From Streptomyces sp. NRRL S-350 (GTDB taxonomy: Bacteria > Actinomycetota > Actinomycetes > Streptomycetales > Streptomycetaceae): a DNA stretch of 64,000 nt. The position numbers and the translations under genes are program-made. Below, in pieces: positions 35,197-44,937 of this stretch (positions are counted from its first letter, which is position 1; each line of letters begins with the position of its first letter). Under the pieces are notes generated by a model, which did not search any database, had not been told where the DNA came from, and was given only the letters and a program-made list of their open reading frames with translations. The stretch spans positions 90,027 to 154,026 of the forward strand of contig NZ_JOHO01000014.1 in assembly GCF_000719705.1 (NCBI RefSeq), read 5' to 3'.

Positions 35197-36045
35197 ATGG
35201 CACGGCCTCAGGCCGCCGCCGTCCCCGCGACCGTCACGGCCGCCGCCACCGTGGTGCTGGCGGGCGGGCACGAGAGCGACGGCGGACGGGACCTGACCGC
35301 CCTGGTGGCGAGCGCTCCGGCCGGCGCCGTCGCCCCGGCCGTGCACGCCGCCGCCCCGGCGGGCCGTCCGCTCACCGAAGCCGTACGCTCCGCGCTGGCC
35401 GCGGGCGACGGGCCGGTGTGCGTCGTCCCCATGACGCTCGGCCGCGACCCCCGGCTGGTGGCCGACACCGCCCGGGCACTGCGCTGGCTGGCCGCCGGGG
35501 AGGGCCGGGGACGGCTCGCCCTGACCGCCCCGTTCGCCGCCGCCGAACACCTCATCGGCTGGCTGCGCGCCGCCGCCCCAGCCCAGGGCGGCGCGGTCCT
35601 GGTCACAGCCCCGGCGGCCGACCCGTTCGAGGACGCCGAACTGTTCCGGATCGCCCGACTGGCCCGCCAGCACGGCCACCACCGGTGGGTGGAGGTGGCC
35701 TTCGAGGGCGGAGACCCCGACCCCGCCGAGGGCGCCGAACGCTGCCGCCTGCTGGGCGCCCCCGAGGTGACGGCCGTCCCGGCCTCCTTCGGACCGGCCC
35801 TGCGCACCCCGGTACCCGGCGTGCGCGACGGCGGTCCACTGCTGCGGCCGTCCGCGATCGCCGGGGTGGTCGCGGCCCGGACGGCAGCGGCACTGCACCT
35901 GCTCGGGCACGGTGAGGACGGCATCCTGGCCGGCCTCGACGCCGAGCACGGGCACGGCTACGCGCACAGCCACGGCCCGGGCGAAGCGCACCACCACCAC
36001 GGCCGGGACCAGAGCCACGCCCAACGCCACGTCCACTCGCACTAG
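35197..36045 (+). CDS. CbiX-like protein with histidine-rich tail in the urease operon
   Basis: A 282-residue protein between ureA and ureB. The pattern resembles class II chelatases (CbiX/SirB/CfbA): [15 protein letters not shown] in place of the (A/G)HGSR(D/N) active-site segment, [23 protein letters not shown] in place of the PxFLxxGxHxxxDIP segment, and a second half with [21 protein letters not shown]. The first conserved His is kept, but the second (GxH) reads GRD. The last 35 residues hold 12 histidines, including one HHHH, like the nickel-binding tails of UreE or HypB. The family inserts Fe, Co or Ni into sirohydrochlorin; CfbA inserts nickel for F430. No ureE is seen in the operon, so nickel storage or delivery to urease is a reasonable inference, not shown. 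Confidence 0.82.
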   Translation: MARPQAAAVPATVTAAATVVLAGGHESDGGRDLTALVASAPAGAVAPAVHAAAPAGRPLTEAVRSALAAGDGPVCVVPMTLGRDPRLVADTARALRWLAAGEGRGRLALTAPFAAAEHLIGWLRAAAPAQGGAVLVTAPAADPFEDAELFRIARLARQHGHHRWVEVAFEGGDPDPAEGAERCRLLGAPEVTAVPASFGPALRTPVPGVRDGGPLLRPSAIAGVVAARTAAALHLLGHGEDGILAGLDAEHGHGYAHSHGPGEAHHHHGRDQSHAQRHVHSH

Positions 36046-36207
36046 CCCCGGTACCCGCACCAGCCCCAGCGCTCGCGCTAGTACCCGCACTCGCACGAAC
36101 GCCCCCGTGCCCGCACCCTCACCACCCCCACCGCACCTCCCGCACTGCCCCCTCCACACCTCACACCCCTGCACCCCCCACTGCACCGGCAGAGAGGAAG
36201 GCCAACC

Positions 36208-36645
36208 ATGTCTGGTGGCGCCGCATACCTGTACGGCGACGACCCGGTGGAGATCAACGCCGGCCGCGCCAAGGCCACGGTCACGGTCAGCAACACCGGC
36301 GACCGGGCGATCCAGGTCGGTTCCCACTACCACTTCTTCGAGGCCAACCGCGCCCTCGACTTCGACCGCAACGCCGCCTTCGGCAAGCACCTGGACATTC
36401 CGGCCGGCACCGCCGTCCGCTTCGAGCCCGGGGACACCAAGGACGTCACGCTCGCCGAGTTCGGCGGCCACCGCCGCCTGGTCGGCTTCAGCAACCTGGT
36501 GGACGGCGGCGCCACCGCGCCCGCCACCCGAACCCGGGCCATCGACCGGGCGATCGCCCGCGGCTTCAAGGGCACCAACCTCGACCACAAGGAAGACCGC
36601 CCCCGGGACTTCCACCCGGAGACCCACCCGGAAGGCGACCGCTGA
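36208..36645 (+). CDS. ureB: Urease subunit beta
   Basis: A 145-residue structural subunit. The landmarks are [50 protein letters not shown] and [21 protein letters not shown] (quoted in parts). The C-terminal 45 residues are longer and more polar than in short beta subunits. GAGGAAGG lies upstream of the ATG. The stop shares its last base with the ureC start. The preceding 160 bases (36046-36207) after the CbiX-like gene contain only C/A-rich repeats. Confidence 0.97.
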   Translation: MSGGAAYLYGDDPVEINAGRAKATVTVSNTGDRAIQVGSHYHFFEANRALDFDRNAAFGKHLDIPAGTAVRFEPGDTKDVTLAEFGGHRRLVGFSNLVDGGATAPATRTRAIDRAIARGFKGTNLDHKEDRPRDFHPETHPEGDR

Positions 36646-38369
36646 TGGCCATCCTCTCCCGCAAGCAGTACACCGACCTGTTCGGTCCGACCGTCGGCGA
36701 CCGCTTCCACCTCGCCGACACCAACCTGGTGGTCGAGGTCGAGCACGACTTCAACCAGGGCCACTACGGCGACGAGGCCGTCTACGGCGGCGGCAAGGGC
36801 ATCCGCGACGGCATGGCCCAGGACCCGGCCGCCACGTCCGCCCAGGGCGCGCTCGACCTGGTCATCACCAACGTCGTCGTGCTGGACGCGGTGCTCGGCG
36901 TCGTCAAGGGCGACATCGGCGTCAAGGACGGCTTCATCGCCGCCGTCGGCAAGGCCGGCAACCCGCACACCCAGAGCGGCGTGCACCCGAAACTGGTCAT
37001 CGGCCCCGGCACCGAGGTGATCTCCGGCGAGCACCTGATCGCCACCGCCGGCGGCATCGACACCCACATCCACTTCATCGCCCCGCAGCAGGTCCAGGAG
37101 GCGCTGAGCAACGGCATCACCACCCTGATCGGCGGCGGCACCGGACCCTCCGACGGCACCAACGGCACCACCTGCACGCCCGGCCCGTGGAACATCCACC
37201 GGATGTACCAGGCGGTCGAGGACCTGCCGGTCAACGTCGGCCTGCTCGGCAAGGGCAACGGTTCGCTGCCCGGCGCGCTGCGCGAGCAGGTCGAGGCGGG
37301 CGTGTGCGGGCTCAAGGTGCACGAGGACTGGGGCAGCACCCCGGCCGCGATCGACAGCGCGCTGAGCGTCGCCGACGAGTACGACGTCCAGGTGGCCATC
37401 CACACGGACACCCTCAACGAGTCCGGCTACTTCGAGGACACCCTCTCCGCGATCGACGGCCGCACCATCCACACCTTCCACACCGAGGGCGCGGGCGGCG
37501 GCCACGCCCCGGACATCATGCGGATCGCGGGCGAGCCCAACGTCCTGCCGTCCTCGACCAACCCGACGCTGCCCTACACCGTCAACTCGGTCGACGAACT
37601 GCTGGACATGGTGATGGTCTGCCACCACCTCAGCCACGACATCCCCGAGGACGTCTCCTTCGCCGACTCCCGGGTCCGCGCCGAGACCATCGCCGCCGAG
37701 ACGGTCCTGCACGACGAGGGCGTCATCTCGATCTTCTCCTCCGACTCGCAGGCGATGGGCCGGATCGGGGAGACCTTCACCCGCGCCTTCCAGACCGCCC
37801 ACCACTGCAAGGACCAGCGCGGCAAACTGGCCGGCGACAGCGAACGCCACGACAACGTCCGGGTGTTGCGCTACCTCGCCAAGCTCACCATCAACCCGGC
37901 CGTCGCCTCCGGCACCGCCGACCACATCGGCTCCCTCGAGCCCGGCAAGCTCGCCGACATCGTGCTCTGGCCGATCAACTCCTTCGCCGCCAAGCCCAAG
38001 ATGGTGATCAAGGGCGGGGTGATCAACTGGGCACTGATGGGCGACCCGAACGCCTCGCTGCCCACGCCCCAACCGGTCTACTACCGGCCGATGTTCGGCG
38101 CGTACGGGCGGGCCCGGCAGGCCACCCGGGTCTCCTTCATGTCCCAGGCCGCGATCGACCTCGGCGTCCCCGCCCGACTCGGGCTGGAGAGCCGGGTACT
38201 GCCGGTTCGGCGGTGCCGCTCGGTCGGCAAGCAGCACATGGTGCGCAACGACGCGCTGCCGAAGATCGCCGTCGACCCGGAGACGTACAAGGTCACCCTG
38301 GACGGCGAGCCCGCCACCATCGAGCCGGCCCGCGAACTGCCGCTCAACCACCTGTTCTACCTCGCATGA
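36645..38369 (+). CDS. ureC: Urease subunit alpha (catalytic)
   Basis: A 574-residue nickel amidohydrolase that hydrolyses urea to ammonia and carbamate. The di-nickel site is complete by eye: THIHF (His about 141 and 143), the carbamylated lysine in GLKVHEDWG (Lys224), HTDTLNE and [15 protein letters not shown]. The mobile-flap [16 protein letters not shown] has its cysteine at about 326. Length and motifs show a functional enzyme. One-base overlap with ureB and ATGA overlap with ureF indicate coupled translation. Confidence 0.98.
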   Translation: MAILSRKQYTDLFGPTVGDRFHLADTNLVVEVEHDFNQGHYGDEAVYGGGKGIRDGMAQDPAATSAQGALDLVITNVVVLDAVLGVVKGDIGVKDGFIAAVGKAGNPHTQSGVHPKLVIGPGTEVISGEHLIATAGGIDTHIHFIAPQQVQEALSNGITTLIGGGTGPSDGTNGTTCTPGPWNIHRMYQAVEDLPVNVGLLGKGNGSLPGALREQVEAGVCGLKVHEDWGSTPAAIDSALSVADEYDVQVAIHTDTLNESGYFEDTLSAIDGRTIHTFHTEGAGGGHAPDIMRIAGEPNVLPSSTNPTLPYTVNSVDELLDMVMVCHHLSHDIPEDVSFADSRVRAETIAAETVLHDEGVISIFSSDSQAMGRIGETFTRAFQTAHHCKDQRGKLAGDSERHDNVRVLRYLAKLTINPAVASGTADHIGSLEPGKLADIVLWPINSFAAKPKMVIKGGVINWALMGDPNASLPTPQPVYYRPMFGAYGRARQATRVSFMSQAAIDLGVPARLGLESRVLPVRRCRSVGKQHMVRNDALPKIAVDPETYKVTLDGEPATIEPARELPLNHLFYLA

Positions 38370-39115
38370 GCACCGCTCCCGAGCCCGCCGGGGGCGCCGG
38401 GCGGGGCGACACCGTCGAGCCCGCCGGGCCCGGACTGGACGCGCTGCTGGTCTGCCTCCAGCTGACCGACTCCGCCTTCCCCAGCGGCTTCTACACCCTC
38501 TCCCACGGCCTGGAGGGTTACGCCCAGGCCAAGGCCGTCACCGCGGACACCGTGCCCGACCTGCTCGCCGACCTGCTGCGGCACGGCGTCGGACCGTCCG
38601 ACGCCACCGCGCTCGCCCTCGCCCACCGGGCCGCCTCGGCGGGCGACTGGGACGGGCTGGCCGAGACCGACCAGCGGCTGCACGCCACCAAGCTCAACCG
38701 TGAACTGCGGCTCGCCGCCACTCGGACCGGGCGCCAACTCCTGGACATCGCAAGGGAGTCGCTGGGCGGCGAGCCGCTGGAGCGGTACGCGGCCCTGGTC
38801 GCGGACAAGCGCGCCCCCGGCTGCCAGGCAGTGGCCGCCGGGGTGGCCTACGCCTCGGCCGGCGTCCCGGTCGAACAGGCCGTCACCGGTGACCTGTTCG
38901 CGTTCTGCACCAGCTTCGTCGGCGCCGCCCTGCGCCTGCGCCTCACCGACCACCGGCGGGCGCAGGTGGTGCTGCGGGCCGTCTCGCCGGTGATCCGGGA
39001 GGTCGTCGCGGCCGCGCTGCGGCGGGAGCCGGCCGACCTCGGCGGCTGCGTACCGGTCGCCGACGCGATGTCCGGACGGCACGAGCGGGCCGAGGCCCGG
39101 CTGTTCGCGAGCTGA
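38366..39115 (+). CDS. ureF: Urease accessory protein UreF
   Basis: A 249-residue urease maturation factor. [24 protein letters not shown] is the family N-terminus, and [20 protein letters not shown] and [21 protein letters not shown] are central landmarks. UreF and UreD bind apo-urease and dock the GTPase UreG for nickel insertion (established). The ATG overlaps the ureC stop. The first 20 residues are a Pro/Gly-rich extension. Confidence 0.95.
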   Translation: MSTAPEPAGGAGRGDTVEPAGPGLDALLVCLQLTDSAFPSGFYTLSHGLEGYAQAKAVTADTVPDLLADLLRHGVGPSDATALALAHRAASAGDWDGLAETDQRLHATKLNRELRLAATRTGRQLLDIARESLGGEPLERYAALVADKRAPGCQAVAAGVAYASAGVPVEQAVTGDLFAFCTSFVGAALRLRLTDHRRAQVVLRAVSPVIREVVAAALRREPADLGGCVPVADAMSGRHERAEARLFAS

Positions 39116-39157
39116 ACACCCCTTTCCCGTACGTCATTTCGCACCAGAGGAGGAGAG

Positions 39158-39778
39158 TTGACCGAGAACGTGCTCCGCGTGGGCATCGGCGGGCCCGTCG
39201 GCTCCGGAAAGACGGCGCTGATCGAGGCACTCGTCCCGGTGCTGATCGCGCGAGGCCACCGCCCGGCGGTCATCACCAACGACATCTACACCCAGGAGGA
39301 CGCCCAGCACGTGCGCCGCACCCTGGCCGGGATGCTCGATCCGGAACGGGTGGTCGGCGTGGAGACCGGCGCCTGCCCGCACACCGCCGTCCGTGACGAC
39401 CCGACCATGAACCTCGCCGCCGGCGCCGAGATGCTGGAACGCTTCCCGGACGTCGACACCCTGCTGTTCGAGTCCGGCGGCGACAACCTCACCCTGACCT
39501 TCAGCCCGGTGCTGGTCGACCTCTTCCTCTTCGTCCTCGACACCGCCGAGGGCGAGAAGATGCCCCGCAAGCGCGGGCCGGGCATCACCGAGTCGGACCT
39601 GCTGGTCATCAACAAGATCGACATCGCCCAGTACGTCCGCACCGACCTCGCCGTCATGGAGTCCGACGCCCACCGGGTGCGCGACGGCGGGCCGGTGGTG
39701 CTCACCAACTCCCTGACCGGGGAAGGACTGGAGGAGATCGCCGCCTTCCTGGAGACCTTCCGGAAGGTCCCGGCGTGA
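39158..39778 (+). CDS. ureG: Urease accessory GTPase UreG
   Basis: A 206-residue SIMIBI GTPase. The P-loop [17 protein letters not shown] is at about residues 9-25. The nickel-binding CPH motif appears as [23 protein letters not shown] follows, and NKIDIAQYV is the guanine-specificity NKxD. It transfers nickel to urease using GTP. The start is TTG, supported by GGAGGAGAG just upstream. In most bacteria UreE hands nickel to UreG; with no UreE seen here, the CbiX-like protein is the candidate partner. Confidence 0.97.
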   Translation: MTENVLRVGIGGPVGSGKTALIEALVPVLIARGHRPAVITNDIYTQEDAQHVRRTLAGMLDPERVVGVETGACPHTAVRDDPTMNLAAGAEMLERFPDVDTLLFESGGDNLTLTFSPVLVDLFLFVLDTAEGEKMPRKRGPGITESDLLVINKIDIAQYVRTDLAVMESDAHRVRDGGPVVLTNSLTGEGLEEIAAFLETFRKVPA

Positions 39779-40836
39779 CGGGCTCCCCCGTCGCAGCCGC
39801 CGCCCGGCCGGACCCCCGAGGCCCCCGACCGGCTCCCGGGCCGGACCCTCGCCCGATCCCCCGACTGGACCCCCGGCACTACGAACCGGCCCGCGTCCCG
39901 TACGAGGTCCGCCGGCACGCCGGGACACCCGACACCCTCGCGGTCGGGCGCCCCGGCAAGGTCGGGCTGCTGGAACTGGCCTTCGAGAAGGTCGCCGGGC
40001 GCACCGAACTCACCGGCCACTACCAGAAGTCGCCGCTGCAGATCATGCGCCCGCTGTACTTCGACCCGGCCCGCCCCGACCTCGCCGTCACCTTCCTGAT
40101 GTCCACCGGCGGCGGCATCCTGCAGGGCGACCGGCTGCGCACCGACGTGCGCTGCGGCGCCGACACGGCCGTCCACCTCACCACCCAGGCGGCCACCAAG
40201 GTCTACCGGATGGAATTCGACTACGCGACCCAACTCCTCCACCTGGAGGCCGGTCCCGGCGCCTACGTCGAATACCTGCCCGAGCCGGTCATCCCCTTCG
40301 TCGACTCCCGCCTCTACCAGCGCACCGTCCTGACCGCCGACCCGGGCGCGACGGTCATCGCCGGGGAGACCGTGCTGGCCGGCCGCCTCGCGCGCGGCGA
40401 GCGCAACGTCTACCGGGTGTTCGCCTCCGACCTCGAAGTCCGGCGCCCGGACAACCGGTTGGTGGCGCTCGACACCGTACGGCTGGAACCCTCCGGCCCG
40501 GGCCCGGGCCCGGGCGGGCGTCCGGGCCCACGCCCAGGTGCGGGCCCGGGCGCAGGCGTCGCCGGGCCGGCCGTCCTGGCCGGCCACGACGTCATGTCCA
40601 GCCTGTACGTCCTCAGCCCGCTCGCCCCGGCCGGGCGGATCGCGGACACCCTGCACGAGGCGCTGGCCGATCGCGGCCTGCTCCACGGCGTCAGCGTGCT
40701 CCCCCAGGACAGCGGCGCCTGGCTGCGCCTGCTCGGCTCCGACACCCGCGCCTGCGCCGCCGCCCTGCGCGCGGCCTGGGACGCGGTCCGGCGGCTACTG
40801 GTCGGCGTCCCGGCGCCCGACCTGCGCAAGACCTGA
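39775..40836 (+). CDS. ureD: Urease accessory protein UreD
   Basis: A 353-residue urease-activation scaffold (UreD/UreH). [65 protein letters not shown] and [19 protein letters not shown] are typical (in pieces). The ATG overlaps the ureG stop. The N-terminal 45 residues are Pro/Arg-rich, and a Gly/Pro repeat (about residues 240-262, encoded by 40494-40560) is inserted between the LDTVRLEP strand and the [12 protein letters not shown] helix, so the fold is interrupted by low-complexity sequence. It closes the urease operon. Confidence 0.95.
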   Translation: MTGSPVAAAARPDPRGPRPAPGPDPRPIPRLDPRHYEPARVPYEVRRHAGTPDTLAVGRPGKVGLLELAFEKVAGRTELTGHYQKSPLQIMRPLYFDPARPDLAVTFLMSTGGGILQGDRLRTDVRCGADTAVHLTTQAATKVYRMEFDYATQLLHLEAGPGAYVEYLPEPVIPFVDSRLYQRTVLTADPGATVIAGETVLAGRLARGERNVYRVFASDLEVRRPDNRLVALDTVRLEPSGPGPGPGGRPGPRPGAGPGAGVAGPAVLAGHDVMSSLYVLSPLAPAGRIADTLHEALADRGLLHGVSVLPQDSGAWLRLLGSDTRACAAALRAAWDAVRRLLVGVPAPDLRKT

Positions 40837-40883
40837 CGGCGGCGCCTGGCACGGCACCTGACAGGTGACGGGCGCGTACGCCC

Positions 40884-40914
40884 GCCCGCCCCGGGAAGCA
40901 GGCCCGGGGCGGGC
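40884..40914 (+). terminator. Terminator of the urease operon
   Basis: A perfect 12-bp stem (40884-40895 with 40903-40914) and a 7-base loop, 48 bases after the ureD stop. Downstream, 40960-41020 holds three 17-base repeats of the ACCACCGCGGAACCCTC type. Confidence 0.75.
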
Positions 40915-41061
40915 CGGCGAGGCGGCGCGCGCCGTCACGTCCTACTCCATCGTCGGCGGACCCCCACCACCGCTGAACCCTCACCACCGCGGAACCCTCA
41001 CCACCGCGGACGTCCCGTCCCCTCCGGCCTTTGCGACGGCAGGGGCACCCGCCCCTGCTTC

Positions 41062-41472
41062 TCAGGCCTCCGGGAAGAGCACCCGGCCGACCATCCGGGT
41101 GTCCAGGTACTCCCGGACCCCGGTGATCCGGCCGTCGGCCACGGTGAAGACGCCCGCGCACCGGTTGTCGTAGTGCCCGCCGCCCACCGCGGTGCCCTCG
41201 GCGAGCCACTCGGCGAGCACCTGGTCGCCGTCGGCCAGCACGTTGGTGAGTGTCACCTTCGGCGCACCGCCGGGGGCGAAGAACCGGCCCGCGCCGACCA
41301 GGAAGTCGTCCACGATCGCATCGCGCCCGGTCCACACCCGGCTCAGCGGAAGGTCACCCGGGTACTCCCAGGTGGCGTCCTCGGCGAAGCTGTCGCGGAT
41401 CACCGCGAGGTCGCCCTCGATGACGGCGTTGACGTACCGGACCACCACGGCCTTCGGGTCGAGCGTGCTCAT
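41062..41472 (-). CDS. SnoaL/NTF2-like fold protein
   Basis: A 136-residue protein of the cone-shaped NTF2 superfamily. VVRYVNAVIEGDLAVIRDSFAEDATWEYPGDLPLS and GRDAIVDDFLVGAGRFF show the helix-helix-strand opening (in pieces); GVFTVADGRITGVREYLDTRMV shows the closing hairpin. Such proteins serve as polyketide cyclases, epoxide hydrolases or isomerases, or bind small ligands; which applies here is unclear. GGAGAAG precedes the ATG. It is downstream of, and probably co-transcribed with, the zinc-type dehydrogenase. Confidence 0.87.
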   Translation of the reverse strand: MSTLDPKAVVVRYVNAVIEGDLAVIRDSFAEDATWEYPGDLPLSRVWTGRDAIVDDFLVGAGRFFAPGGAPKVTLTNVLADGDQVLAEWLAEGTAVGGGHYDNRCAGVFTVADGRITGVREYLDTRMVGRVLFPEA

Positions 41473-41492
41473 CGTTCTTCTCCTTTTCGTCA

Positions 41493-41539
41493 TCGAGTTC
41501 TCGTCCTCGAGTCCTCGTCTTCGAGTTCTCGTCTTCGAG
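41493..41539. repeat. 14-bp tandem repeats
   Basis: Three copies plus a partial of TCGAGTTCTCGTCT (41493, 41507, 41521, 41535) with single-base changes, in the short gap between the dehydrogenase and SnoaL-like genes. Confidence 0.8.
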
Positions 41540-41558
41540 CGGGTGAATCGCTCGCGTG

Positions 41559-42494
41559 TCAGTTGACGGTCAGTACGGCGTTGCCGCGGATCCGGCGGCC
41601 GCGCAGCTCGGCCAGCACCTCGGGCGTCTCCCGCCAGTCCCGCACCGCGCCCAGCTCCGGGTGCAGCCGCCCGGCGGCGGCCAGGCCGACCAGCACCGCC
41701 AGGTCGGCGCTGTCCGGCTCGTCCACGTCCGCGTAGCTGAACTGGCGGATGGTGGCGCTGGTCGGGCCGGTCAGCAGCGCGAAGAAGTCCAGCGTCACCG
41801 GCTGCCGGCTGGCCTGCCCGAACCAGAGCAGCAGCCCGCGCCGCGCGAGCCGGTCCAGCGCCACCGGCAGGTCGACGCCGCCGGTGGACTCCAGCACCAG
41901 GTCGAACGGCCCCTGGGCGTCCGCCACCCGGTGCACCACCTCGATGGCGCCCAGCTCGACGAGCCGCTGCCCGCGCTCCACCGAGGCGGTCACCGCGGTC
42001 ACCCGGGCGCCGGCCGCGCCGGCCAGCTCGGTCAGGTAGTGGCCGACCCCGCCGGAGGCCCCGGTCAGCAGGATCCGCCGCCCGGCCAGGTGGCCGGTGT
42101 GCCGGGCGGCGGTGCGCAGCAGGCGCAGCGCGGTCAGCCCGGCCAGCGGCAGGGCCGCCGCCTCGACCGAGGTCAGGCCCTCCGGCAGCACCGCGAGCTG
42201 CCCGGTCGGTACGGCCGCGTACTCGGCCCAGCCCAGCGCCGGCGGATGCCCGACCACCCGGCTGCCCACCGGCGGCCCGGAGCCGTCCGGCGCGGCCTGC
42301 ACCACCAGCCCGGCCACGTCCTTGCCGGGCCGCCAGCCGTCGCCCGGAGGGCGCTCCAGCTGGAAGGTCTCGCCCCGGTTGACCGAGTAGGCCTCGACCT
42401 TGACCAGCGCCTGGCCGGGGTCGGGTTGCGGCTCCGGGACCTCGGCGAGCCGGACGGTGGCGGCCGCGTCGCGGGTGGCGGTGAACGCCTTCAT
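41559..42494 (-). CDS. MDR-family zinc-binding-type NAD(P)H oxidoreductase
   Basis: A 311-residue medium-chain dehydrogenase/reductase. The N-terminal GroES-like half reads MKAFTATRDAAATVRLAEVP and VKVEAYSVNRGE. The cofactor half has ILLTGASGGVGHYLTELA (AxxGxxG-type motif) and ALPLAGLTALRLL. No zinc-ligand cysteines are visible, so it is closer to quinone oxidoreductase/enoyl reductases than to zinc alcohol dehydrogenases. The ATG follows GAGAGGAG. It is divergent from a LysR regulator across a perfect inverted repeat, the standard layout for LysR control. Confidence 0.93.
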   Translation of the reverse strand: MKAFTATRDAAATVRLAEVPEPQPDPGQALVKVEAYSVNRGETFQLERPPGDGWRPGKDVAGLVVQAAPDGSGPPVGSRVVGHPPALGWAEYAAVPTGQLAVLPEGLTSVEAAALPLAGLTALRLLRTAARHTGHLAGRRILLTGASGGVGHYLTELAGAAGARVTAVTASVERGQRLVELGAIEVVHRVADAQGPFDLVLESTGGVDLPVALDRLARRGLLLWFGQASRQPVTLDFFALLTGPTSATIRQFSYADVDEPDSADLAVLVGLAAAGRLHPELGAVRDWRETPEVLAELRGRRIRGNAVLTVN

Positions 42495-42567
42495 GGTGGG
42501 CTCCTCTCGATTGCCTCCACCTTCCTCCGGCCGCGGGTGCATGATCCAACAACCGGTCAGCAGCCTT

Positions 42568-42584
42568 GACAACCAACGGTTGTC
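42568..42584. promoter_or_regulatory. Candidate LysR operator
   Basis: GACAACCAACGGTTGTC is a perfect 7-3-7 inverted repeat in the 108-base gap between the divergent oxidoreductase and LysR genes, ending 18 bases before the lysR start. A second related half-site, CAACAACCGG, lies at 42547-42556. Confidence 0.6.
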
Positions 42585-42602
42585 GGCCGTCACCATGGGC
42601 CC

Positions 42603-43646
42603 GTGGACCTCGATCCGGCCCAGCTGCGGGCCTTCCTCGCCGTCGCCGAACACCGGCACTTCGGCCGCGCCGCCGCGCGCCTGGCCATCACCCAGCAGGC
42701 ACTCTCCAAGCGGATCGCCCGACTGGAGGAGGCGCTGGGAGAGCGGCTGCTGGACCGCGACGGCGGCCGGGGCGCGGTGCCGACCGCGGCGGGGGAGCGG
42801 CTGCTGGAACCGGCCCGCGCCGTGCTGGCCGCCTGCGAAGCCGCCGTGGTGGCGGTGCACGGCGCGGCCCGGCCGCTGCGCCTGGACGTCTGGGGCCACC
42901 TGTTCGCCCCGCTGCGCACCGTCGGCGCGCTGGACGTCGATCCCCTCCCGCTGGAGATCGGCCACGGCCGCGACCTCCCCTCGGTGCTCGGCGCGCTGCT
43001 GCGCGGCGAGACCGACGCGGGCTTCGGCCGCTACCACGCCCTGCCGGACGGGAGGGAGCACGAACTCGCCCACCGGCTGGTCCGACTGGAGCCGGTCGAC
43101 GCGGTGCTGGGCGCCGGCCACCCGCTGGCCGGCGCCGACGCGCTGCGGCCCGATGACCTCCGCACCAGCCGCCTCCTGCTCCCCGCCGCGCTGGCCCGCC
43201 TGGAGTTCCTGCAACGCTTCGCCGAGCGGTTCGGGCTGACCACTCTGCCCCCGCGGTCCAACCTCGGCGTCGAGCACTTCCTGACCCAGCTCGCGACCAC
43301 TCCGGACGCCGTCACCCTGCTCCCCGCCGACGCCCCGCTCCCCGACCTCCCGGGGTTGCGCACCGTCCCCCTGGTCGACCCGACCCCCCTCTACGCGTGG
43401 TCCCTGGTCTGGCCGAAGCACTCCCCGCACCCCCGCCTTCCAGCCCTGCTGCGTGCCTTCGCCGACACCGGCCGGCGAAACCGGTGGCTGGAGTACCGGC
43501 CGGACCGCGACTGGCTGCCGGAGGCCGAGGACTCGGTGGGCTCCGAGGTCCCGGGGGACTCCGAAGGATCCGAGGAGACCGAGGGCGCCGAGAGTCCTGA
43601 CGGCTCCGAGGGCGGGGGCCGGGTGTTCGATACCTGTTCAGGCTGA
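42603..43646 (+). CDS. LysR-family transcriptional regulator
   Basis: A 347-residue regulator. The N-terminal HTH is LRAFLAVAEHRHFGRAAARLAITQQALSKRIARLEEALGERLLDR (in pieces, residues about 8-52), followed by the periplasmic-binding-like effector domain (about 90-300). The C-terminal 45 residues are an acidic Ser/Glu/Gly-rich tail (about 305-347) not usual for the family. It is divergent from the oxidoreductase it probably controls. GTG start. Confidence 0.93.
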   Translation: MDLDPAQLRAFLAVAEHRHFGRAAARLAITQQALSKRIARLEEALGERLLDRDGGRGAVPTAAGERLLEPARAVLAACEAAVVAVHGAARPLRLDVWGHLFAPLRTVGALDVDPLPLEIGHGRDLPSVLGALLRGETDAGFGRYHALPDGREHELAHRLVRLEPVDAVLGAGHPLAGADALRPDDLRTSRLLLPAALARLEFLQRFAERFGLTTLPPRSNLGVEHFLTQLATTPDAVTLLPADAPLPDLPGLRTVPLVDPTPLYAWSLVWPKHSPHPRLPALLRAFADTGRRNRWLEYRPDRDWLPEAEDSVGSEVPGDSEGSEETEGAESPDGSEGGGRVFDTCSG

Positions 43647-43757
43647 CGCGGCGGGCCGGTACGGGTTTCAGGAGAACTGCCTGGTCCTGTCCGGGGCGGC
43701 AGCCGGCCGGGCGGTCGTGGAGTCGACCGACGTCGCCCAGTGGGTCCTCGGGCGCGC

Positions 43758-44438
43758 TCAAGCGGTGCTGCGGTCGCCCGGGTGGTGACGGTCGTCCGCG
43801 CGCTGTGCGAAGCTCTCGATCAGAGCGGGCAGGCTGCGGAGCAACCCCTGGGCGTACGGCGCGAGTTCGGCGCCGCTGACGCCCTCGGCGCGGGCGAGCG
43901 CCAGGGCATGGACCCAGTCGTGCACGGTGGTCCAGAACAGGTCGAGCAGGGCCGCGTCGAACGCCGAAGCCAGCCCGGGGTCCGTGCCGACGTGGCGTAC
44001 GGCGCCCAGCGACCGGAGAGTCTCCTCGTGCGCGGCGAACAGCTTGGGGCCTCCACTGAACAGGACGGTCCCCTCGGGGCAGCCGGTGATCGGCGTGGGA
44101 GTGAGGAGCGCCGCGTCGAGGAGGCGGACGCCCCGGGCCTCGGCGGCTGCCGCGTTCGCCCGGGCGTCGTCCGGCGCGATCGAGGCGGCGTTGACGACGG
44201 TGCGGCCGGGCAGGGCCGGCCAGGCGGTGTCCAGCACGGCCCGGGCGGCGTGCTGGTCGCGCACGCAGAGCAGGACGAGCGAGGCGTCCGCCACCGCGGC
44301 GGCGGTCCCGGCCGACCACGCACCACGGGCGAGCCGTTCTCCGTCCCGGCCGGGCGTGCGGTTCCACACGGTGACCGGATGGCCTGCCGCGAGCAGCGCC
44401 CGGGCCAGTGGCCGGCCCATCGGGCTCAGGTCGAGCAC
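43758..44438 (-). CDS. NAD(P)-binding 6-phosphogluconate-dehydrogenase-like protein, N-terminally reduced
   Basis: A 226-residue protein resembling imine reductases/beta-hydroxyacid dehydrogenases: PMGRPLARALLAAGHPVTVWNRTPGR, LVLLCVRDQHAARAVLDTAWPALPGRTVVN (in pieces) and the GCPEGTVLFSGGP sheet, then the C-terminal helical domain. The first strand normally reads VAVLGLGPMG with the NAD(P)-binding GxGxxG. Here it is VAVLDLSPMG, so both glycines are lost, and the only start (GTG 44438) lies inside that strand with no ribosome-binding site upstream. It may be non-functional. It is divergent, 26 bases away, from a frameshifted MerR gene. Confidence 0.7.
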   Translation of the reverse strand: MLDLSPMGRPLARALLAAGHPVTVWNRTPGRDGERLARGAWSAGTAAAVADASLVLLCVRDQHAARAVLDTAWPALPGRTVVNAASIAPDDARANAAAAEARGVRLLDAALLTPTPITGCPEGTVLFSGGPKLFAAHEETLRSLGAVRHVGTDPGLASAFDAALLDLFWTTVHDWVHALALARAEGVSGAELAPYAQGLLRSLPALIESFAQRADDRHHPGDRSTA

Positions 44439-44464
44439 GGCAACGGCGTTGCGGGAGGAGGGGG

Positions 44465-44933
44465 TTGAGGAAGATCGTCGGTATCGGAGAACCGGCCCGG
44501 CGGACCGGCGTCACCCCGCGCGCCCTGCGCTACTACGGAACAGGGCCCGCTCGTCCCGGAGCGCCGCCCCAGCGGCTACCGCGAGTACGGGGAACGGGAC
44601 GTCGACGCCGTCCACGGTATCCGCACCCTCCTCGCGGCCGGCCTCGACAGCACCGCGATCACCCGCGTCCTCCCGGGCCTGCCGCTCCCCGGGCACCGCC
44701 GTCCCGGCCCGACCTGCCCGGAACTGCTCGCCGGCCTGGCCCGGGAGCGCGCCCGGATCACCCGGCAGACGGACGAAATCGCAGCAGCCCGAGACCTGTT
44801 GGACGCCATCGTGGGCTCGGAGACGCCGAGCGAGGCGATCCGCACCGGTCGGCCGCCGGCGCGGCCGTCCGACCGCTCGGGGGAGAGCGGGCGGAAACTC
44901 GATGGCGCCCGCTCCCGTGCCGTGCTGGAGTGA
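44465..44933 (+). pseudogene. MerR-family regulator with a frameshift
   Basis: TTG 44465, with GGAGG upstream, opens KIVGIGEPARRTGVTPRALRYY, the MerR helix-turn-helix. The frame then runs into unrelated sequence. In the adjacent frame, from about 44540, the protein continues EQGPLVPERRPSGYREYGERD and then VDAVHGIRTLLAAGLDSTAI, up to TGA 44931-44933. The break is at CTACTACGGAACAGGGC: one extra G, or two missing bases if YYEEQG was original. About 155 residues would be coded if repaired. The lesion or a sequencing error removes the dimer helix from the DNA-binding head. Confidence 0.82.
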
Positions 44934-44937
44934 TCGG

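Noticed and set aside
38366..38380. A further palindrome copy at the ureF start (ATGAGCACCGCTCCC)
   Set aside because: It matches the first 13 positions but not the final AT. MS-starting genes make such partial matches likely, so it was not counted. The weak match at 32426 was treated the same way.
41559..43430. Long minus-strand frame extending the oxidoreductase upstream through the LysR gene
   Set aside because: Only residues from ATG 42494 look like an MDR enzyme; the rest is a shadow of lysR, and the operator region lies between.
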